From NCBI GenBank assembly GCA_014905825.1, contig JACGCN010000011.1, positions 806,001 to 870,000 on the forward strand: 64,000 nucleotides of DNA, written 5' to 3'. The notes under the pieces were generated by a model. The model was not told where the DNA came from, did no database searches, and saw nothing but the letters and a program-made list of their open reading frames with translations. Each line of letters starts with the position of its first letter. The stretch's first letter is position 1. The position numbers were made by a program, and so were the translations under genes. Of this stretch, positions 59,269 through 64,000 are shown in pieces. Source of the stretch: Lyophyllum atratum (taxonomy: Eukaryota > Basidiomycota > Agaricomycetes > Agaricales > Lyophyllaceae).

Positions 59269-61347
59269 ATGGACACCCTGGCCCCATCTAGGCACTCGAC
59301 AGGACCCTTGGCTCCATCTGGGACCCTTCAAGGGTCCTCACTACCTGTTTCGGAACGGCCGGCACCATCGCCGACCGTTGCAGCTGCTTCGCAGTTGCCA
59401 TATTACTGGAATGACATCGACTTGCTATTTCGGGACCCGCCCAAATTCTTGCGACGGTGTCAGCCCGAACTCACCCGATTTTGGTTGCGGCTGGGCTACC
59501 ATTGGCCCAGGAACATCATGGATAGGGTCGAGGCGGCCACCCTGGATGCCGTTTGGGCGAGTCTTCGGGCATCGAGCTCAAAGACAACAATAGATATATT
59601 AGCTCTATATTTTGAGTTAATGGTACCTATAATACAGGATGTAGATAAAGGGCTTTCTATAAGTCCTAATACAAAACATCTGGCGAGGTCGGCTCATAAT
59701 GAGTCAACTAATTACATCGAGCCGTTGCTGCGACCTAAGGACGTAGCGAGTGTATCGAGTCACACGGCGAATGTGTCTCGAAGGCCCAGTAGCCCGTCTG
59801 GGGCTAGCTCGCACTCAGCGGACCACAGTACTGTGGTCCCATTCAAGTCGATAGTTAAACGATCTGCACGACGCGAGTCTGATAGACTCGCACCCGTGAA
59901 CGTCACGTACCGTGGCAGTGACGGCGTCATGAACTGGCGAGCATCGTCGTCAGAGAGTTCTCGAGGCAGCCAACCGTCGACGTTGTCCAGAAGTCGACAC
60001 TCTCAAAAGAGTGGACCCGGAAACGGTGTCGAGAGCAGGTTTGCTCACGAACTCAAACGAGACGTGTCGTCGCCGAGCGACACAGACAACCTCAGCGAGA
60101 GGCGACCGATGTATCGGTCGTCGAACGTAGTGGAGAATTTCATCCACCTGGGACGAAATTCTGGAAGGGGAGAGGGGATGGGAGAGAATGAGGAGGATGG
60201 TGAAAGACACCTGGCAGTTGGACAGGTGGAGGAGATGATGAGCAACGAACGGACGACGCAGTGGGCGAAGTACCAAGCAGTCGACCGATCAGGCGACGAG
60301 GGGGCATTTTACGCTCCGAAAATAGAGGCGCCGGCGCGTCTCGATCCCAGAGCAGCTCTTGATGCTGCGAACGTTGAAGACGAGGGCGTAGTAATACGTC
60401 GTTGTAACGAATTGGTGCCGAAGGCGGCAAGCGGCCGAATTGGTGGTTGCAACGGTGTCGAGCTGTCGAGGATGGCAGCGATTGCAGAGGAGTGGTTCGG
60501 TGGTCACCCGAACATCAGCTCGAAACGAGCTGAGAAACTGCAGGACACAGCGAGGCAGGCATTGGAAATGTCTGCTACGCTGCATCGGGACCTGCGGGGC
60601 GACGATTACGACGTCGCCAACGCCTTCAAGTTGTTGTTACAAGCCTTGACAGGCGAGTACCTTCGTCGGCGAGAGACTCGGAAGTCCCTCAAGGTAGAGG
60701 AGACCGACGAGGTGATGGACGAGTTACCGTCGTCGTCGCCGTCGCCTGGCATCGGTGAGAATGTCGAGGAGACTGGAAATGTGGTGCATGGCGTGTCAAC
60801 ACGTCATGCGGAATTTGTCGAGCCTATGCTGGGCTCGGAAACGAAGGCCAGGGCCACCGAGCGCAGGGTGGATGGCAAGATGGTGCAACCGGGCGGACTA
60901 GCTGTCGCCCATCATGCACCGTGGTCGTCGGCCGTTGGTGGTCGAGAAAACTCGATGCACGGCGCAACACGTCATGCAGGATCCGCCGAGCTCGCTGTGG
61001 GCTCGAAAAGAAGGTCGGAGGCCATCCACACGAGGGTGGATGGCAAAGATGTGGAAATGGGGGGTAAAAACCGCGCCCATCATCGAGAAGCACGACTTGG
61101 ACGTGCGGAGAGGGTTACCTCGGCCCTAAACACCAGTGGGAACGAGTTGAGTCGCTCCCAGGCCGAAAACACGGTCAGCACACCATGGATGGCGCCAACG
61201 ACGCCATCCCCACCGTATGCGAAGGTTCACACACCTTTTAAATCCATACCAGCGTGCTCAAAAGCACGCGAAAACCCGTCCCGAGGCACGCAGGCCTCAA
61301 CTTCCCTCGCCCATATATCATCGATCCCGCGAGATCGCAGGGTGTAG
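59269..61347 (+). CDS. LTR-element internal ORF 1 (unknown function)
   Basis: Starts MDTLAPSRHSTGPLAPSGTL and includes a compact segment (YYWNDIDLLFRDPPKFLRRC, LTRFWLRLGYHWPRNIMDRV) followed by a long hydrophilic Ser/Arg/Glu-rich region. VVHGVSTRHAEFVEPMLGSE and MHGATRHAGSAELAVGSKRR show an internal repeat of about 60 residues. The position suits a gag-like protein, but no CCHC knuckle is visible. The frame is open upstream of the ATG into the LTR. Confidence 0.55.
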   Translation: MDTLAPSRHSTGPLAPSGTLQGSSLPVSERPAPSPTVAAASQLPYYWNDIDLLFRDPPKFLRRCQPELTRFWLRLGYHWPRNIMDRVEAATLDAVWASLRASSSKTTIDILALYFELMVPIIQDVDKGLSISPNTKHLARSAHNESTNYIEPLLRPKDVASVSSHTANVSRRPSSPSGASSHSADHSTVVPFKSIVKRSARRESDRLAPVNVTYRGSDGVMNWRASSSESSRGSQPSTLSRSRHSQKSGPGNGVESRFAHELKRDVSSPSDTDNLSERRPMYRSSNVVENFIHLGRNSGRGEGMGENEEDGERHLAVGQVEEMMSNERTTQWAKYQAVDRSGDEGAFYAPKIEAPARLDPRAALDAANVEDEGVVIRRCNELVPKAASGRIGGCNGVELSRMAAIAEEWFGGHPNISSKRAEKLQDTARQALEMSATLHRDLRGDDYDVANAFKLLLQALTGEYLRRRETRKSLKVEETDEVMDELPSSSPSPGIGENVEETGNVVHGVSTRHAEFVEPMLGSETKARATERRVDGKMVQPGGLAVAHHAPWSSAVGGRENSMHGATRHAGSAELAVGSKRRSEAIHTRVDGKDVEMGGKNRAHHREARLGRAERVTSALNTSGNELSRSQAENTVSTPWMAPTTPSPPYAKVHTPFKSIPACSKARENPSRGTQASTSLAHISSIPRDRRV

Positions 61348-62561
61348 CGATGGTTGCGGCTGTTGCTGGGCACGCCCGAGTTGAGGTGCATCCGAGAGGA
61401 GAGGGTCGGAAGGGCGAGCGAGCGAGAGGGACGTCAATGACGCCCCTCGATGGTGGTGGAACTGAGACAACCAAACGAAGTCATGTGACTTCAACGCGGA
61501 CGCATGTGACGCCCGCCGATTTCTTGTCGGACGCGACGGGGCACGACCCCGTGTTATTGGCGGCTGTTCGGGGGGTGCACCCGAGCGGAATACGCTCACT
61601 AGATGCGGACCTTTTGGCTCGTATCGCGGCGGACATGGACCGTGGGGTGTACACGTCCCAACTTAACACGGCCGTAATGCGGTACTGCAAGTCGGATATG
61701 GAGGCTGATAGCCTTATTGACTTGGTGAACCATGGAGCTCGGTATCGAGCTCTGGAATGGTTTATGGACTCGGGTCGTTGGCGACCACCACTCACAGCTC
61801 GGCGTATAATGTCGATGAGTTGTCAGCCACGGGGATATCTGCCTCGACTGGTGGATATGGTCTTTGACCATATGGAGGTGGAACGTGCATTTATTGGGAA
61901 TGCCCAGCGGACTTCGACACTTTCTACAGTGCCGGTGGTGACTCATTTCGACGATGGTTCAAGTGTTTACTTATCCGACGACAACGTCGCCGGAAATAAC
62001 TTTTTGGTTCATGGTTATGAGTCAGACGCACGACTCGTGAACGCGTCGCGTTCACCAAACCCTAGTGTTGTGGGTGGCTACGACTGTAGCGAGACGCGCT
62101 CCGCGTCTGCAAACATCGAATATCTGGTGTGTATGCGTCAGCTGGTTCCTTGTCAAACCAGTGACGAAGAGTCTTTGGGCAACGGTAGGCTGTCCAAAGG
62201 CACTGTGGATGCACCCGAAATCCTGGCATATGATGTTAGGACGTACCGGTGTGAAGAGGAATGTGGTGACTTCTGTTATTATACGGAAGAGTTAGACCGA
62301 GTTTCTGTAAATTCGGACGACTTTGTGGATGAGCCCATATCGGGTTCGGATTATGGTTCTGATCAATCCTCACGGAGTGATCAAGAGGAGGGGGGTAGTA
62401 GTGTTGATTACTACAACACGGAGAACGAGGAAGGCGTCTATGAAGTCTATGAAGACGCTGATACTCAATATGAGCCTGACGATGGTTCAAACTATCATGA
62501 CTCTGAACCTGATGAAGGTTCTGAGAGTAGTGACTTCTATTCTGATTCTGATGGCTATTAA
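61254..62561 (+). CDS. LTR-element internal ORF 2 (unknown function)
   Basis: Overlaps ORF 1 by about 100 bp in the -1 frame; the frame is open only from 61242. It includes TPADFLSDATGHDPVLLAAV, SLDADLLARIAADMDRGVYT, CKSDMEADSLIDLVNHGARY and RRIMSMSCQPRGYLPRLVDM. It ends in a strongly acidic Ser/Asp/Glu/Tyr tail (DEGSESSDFYSDSDGY). No polymerase or integrase motifs. It may be expressed by frameshifting or splicing with ORF 1, or the two may be one broken gene. Confidence 0.5.
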   Translation: MLKSTRKPVPRHAGLNFPRPYIIDPARSQGVAMVAAVAGHARVEVHPRGEGRKGERARGTSMTPLDGGGTETTKRSHVTSTRTHVTPADFLSDATGHDPVLLAAVRGVHPSGIRSLDADLLARIAADMDRGVYTSQLNTAVMRYCKSDMEADSLIDLVNHGARYRALEWFMDSGRWRPPLTARRIMSMSCQPRGYLPRLVDMVFDHMEVERAFIGNAQRTSTLSTVPVVTHFDDGSSVYLSDDNVAGNNFLVHGYESDARLVNASRSPNPSVVGGYDCSETRSASANIEYLVCMRQLVPCQTSDEESLGNGRLSKGTVDAPEILAYDVRTYRCEEECGDFCYYTEELDRVSVNSDDFVDEPISGSDYGSDQSSRSDQEEGGSSVDYYNTENEEGVYEVYEDADTQYEPDDGSNYHDSEPDEGSESSDFYSDSDGY

Positions 62562-63098
62562 TGGTCATAGTAATCCTCCCTTCCTCCTCCCGTTCCTCGC
62601 CGTTTCATGCCATACCTTACCAGTGGTAATCTCGTGTGTTGGCGTATTCTTACGTCAAATTAGTGCATAGGCCCGATCGCGACTTTTCCTACGTCGTAGC
62701 GGCCCATATGCTGCTGAAACCCTTCCAGGATTAATGTCGGTGTCTTGTACACCTCCGGTGCTGGCCATATACAGTGGCGGAGTCATACGCCAATGAAGCA
62801 TGGGCCATGAATCACCGGCTGACGACTTGGCGGACGACTGGACCAACCTTAGGGACTCAGGCACTAGTGTCAGGTCATCGTACCAGACCACACACCCACT
62901 TGCAAAATGGCATGGACAAGACGAGTTGGGGGACCGAGTGGGAGGAATTTCTCTCACTCATGGGGGCATTTTTAATGCCCTTAACTTATTCTTTTCTCAC
63001 TTGTGACGTGTTTCACGTCGCATATACCACTCTTTCAAGTTCGCATATTGGAACTTGGTGTTTTGTTGAAGATTGCTATGCAATCTTAAAGGGGGGTA
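62562..63098. other. LTR-element 3' non-coding region with hairpin and polypurine tract
   Basis: No supported gene. AAGATTG-CTATG-CAATCTT (63069-63087 or so) is a perfect inverted repeat directly before AAAGGGGGG and the 3' LTR, where plus-strand priming is expected. Confidence 0.6.
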
Positions 63099-63281
63099 TG
63101 TAACGGGTCACCTACCCATTACGGGTAGGTTGGTGTTATTTGGCAACGGCTTCTGCCGTTGCCTGGTTTTGTGTTGTTTACATGTTGTTTGTACGATAAG
63201 TTTTCGTGTCACTACCTACAGCAATAACCAGACTTGGTCAAGCTCTTTGGGTATTGCGAGAACTCCTGTAGCACCGCTACA
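63099..63281 (+). repeat. 3' LTR (183 bp)
   Basis: Matches 58980-59162 at 182 of 183 positions by eye and is followed by the GCACG target duplication at 63282-63286. Confidence 0.93.
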
Positions 63282-63533
63282 GCACGGAAAATTGCCCGAT
63301 TCTTTTAATAATCTGACTTATTCCTATGTTATTTGCTATCTACCTCTCCTTCGCGGTTCCGTTCCGAGGATTAGATCTGATCTGATCGCGCCACCCATAT
63401 ATCAAACATATGGTGCGTCTTCCCTTTAGCGAGAGTCGGCAACACGACCACACCTCGGTAAGGCCCATGCATGCGTAATAAAGAGCCTCCTAACCACACT
63501 CCAATACTCATCAGATCCCCCATCATCTCGTAA

Positions 63534-64000
63534 ATGACAGACATGAACAAGTTAGCTGTTGGTGAGCCCAAGCCTTGTGGCTCGAGCTCAGAAACAGCTG
63601 AGGCTCTGCAACGTCTCGTCGCTGCACTCCAAGCCGCTGCCGATGGTGAGTCTATCCATCGTTCATCTGCTCTACATTAACTGACTAGACTATATATTTA
63701 GCTGCCGACCAGATACGTCTCCCCGTCCGAGTCGGTATGCATCCTAACCCGCTCGTTACCTACAACGCTGTTGACAATAAGTTCTATTTCCAGAAGGCAC
63801 GCGTGCTCTTGGGTGGTACAGCCTTGTCGAAACTGCCGACCTGCCTCAGCAGATGCGTGACATGTGCGACCGGCTCGGGTACCTGGTCTTGCAAGGTACG
63901 TTACGCGATCATTTGAAAATGGAGTCAACACTCATTATCAAATTACATCGGCATCCAGAGACGACTAGTCCGCGTGAGGCGCCTAGTGACGACAGATCGG
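63534..64000 (+). CDS. Partial hypothetical gene at right edge
   Basis: Exon 1 reads MTDMNKLAVGEPKPCGSSSE, then TAEALQRLVAALQAAAD, with a donor GTGAGT. After TATTTAG the frame continues AADQIRLPVRVGMHPNPLVT and YNAVDNKFYFQ. Further splicing is unclear and the gene runs out of the window. The family is not recognised. Its position, divergent from the helix-turn-helix-like gene once the LTR element is removed, suggests it could belong to the same old KDZ-type element. Confidence 0.45.

Larger units (their letters stand above)
58980..63281 (+). mobile_element. LTR retroelement without recognisable reverse transcriptase
   Basis: Two 183-bp LTRs (TG...CA) with a single difference flank a 3.9-kb interior and are bordered by a 5-bp duplication GCACG (58975-58979 and 63282-63286). 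A polypurine tract AAAGGGGGG precedes the 3' LTR. The two internal ORFs have no RT, integrase, protease or RNase H motifs that I can see, so the element appears non-autonomous. No tRNA-complementary primer site is evident after the 5' LTR. Confidence 0.9.

Noticed and set aside
61237..61243. TTTAAAT as -1 frameshift site between the LTR-element ORFs
   Set aside because: The heptamer is in the wrong codon phase for ORF 1 and lies just before the point where the ORF 2 frame becomes open (stop at 61239-61241).

Overview
The window looks like nuclear DNA of a mushroom-forming basidiomycete (Agaricomycetes). Genes are close together and most carry several 50-60 bp GT-AG introns. The set includes F-box-like proteins, a NACHT-WD40 receptor and a Tet/JBP-like oxygenase beside a KDZ transposase, a combination typical of that group. 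No bacterial, organellar, CRISPR or RNA-gene signal was recognised. Exon limits were derived by hand from splice consensus and family conservation.

Region 1 (1-15.4 kb) is mostly ordinary genes: UPF3 (-), SYF2 (+), a DUF2156 aminoacyl-transferase-like gene (+), two tandem F-box/LRR-like paralogs (+), an alpha/beta hydrolase (+), a Con-6 gene (-) and ORC3 (-).

Region 2 (15.7-39.9 kb) is the highlight, a set of nested insertions. A NACHT-WD40 (NLR-like) gene is split by a hAT transposon (18283-38268; 15-bp perfect inverted ends, 8-bp target duplication CTCTGCAC). The hAT transposase gene is itself split by a 15.3-kb KDZ-type element (22608-37925; 7-bp target duplication ATATCCC). That element holds a probable 519-bp TA-flanked MITE (37304-37822). 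Both broken reading frames rejoin exactly when one target copy and the insert are removed. The KDZ-type element carries an intact-looking KDZ transposase, a Tet/JBP-like 2OG-Fe(II) dioxygenase, a helix-turn-helix-like protein, a small basic-region protein and three small two-CxxC proteins.

Region 3 (41.0-49.6 kb) returns to ordinary genes: MCM4 (+), a D-lactate-dehydrogenase-like gene (-), a secreted APP1-like (DUF2183) protein (-) and an orphan 183-residue gene (+).

Region 4 (49.9-64.0 kb) is again transposon-rich. It has a tyrosine-recombinase (DIRS/Ngaro-like) retrotransposon on the minus strand, with 178-bp repeats and a minisatellite inside an RT intron. Next come GC-rich repeats and a second copy of the KDZ-associated helix-turn-helix-like gene. 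An LTR retroelement without reverse transcriptase (58980-63281; 183-bp LTRs, target duplication GCACG) has landed just upstream of that gene's start codon. A partial gene runs off the right edge.
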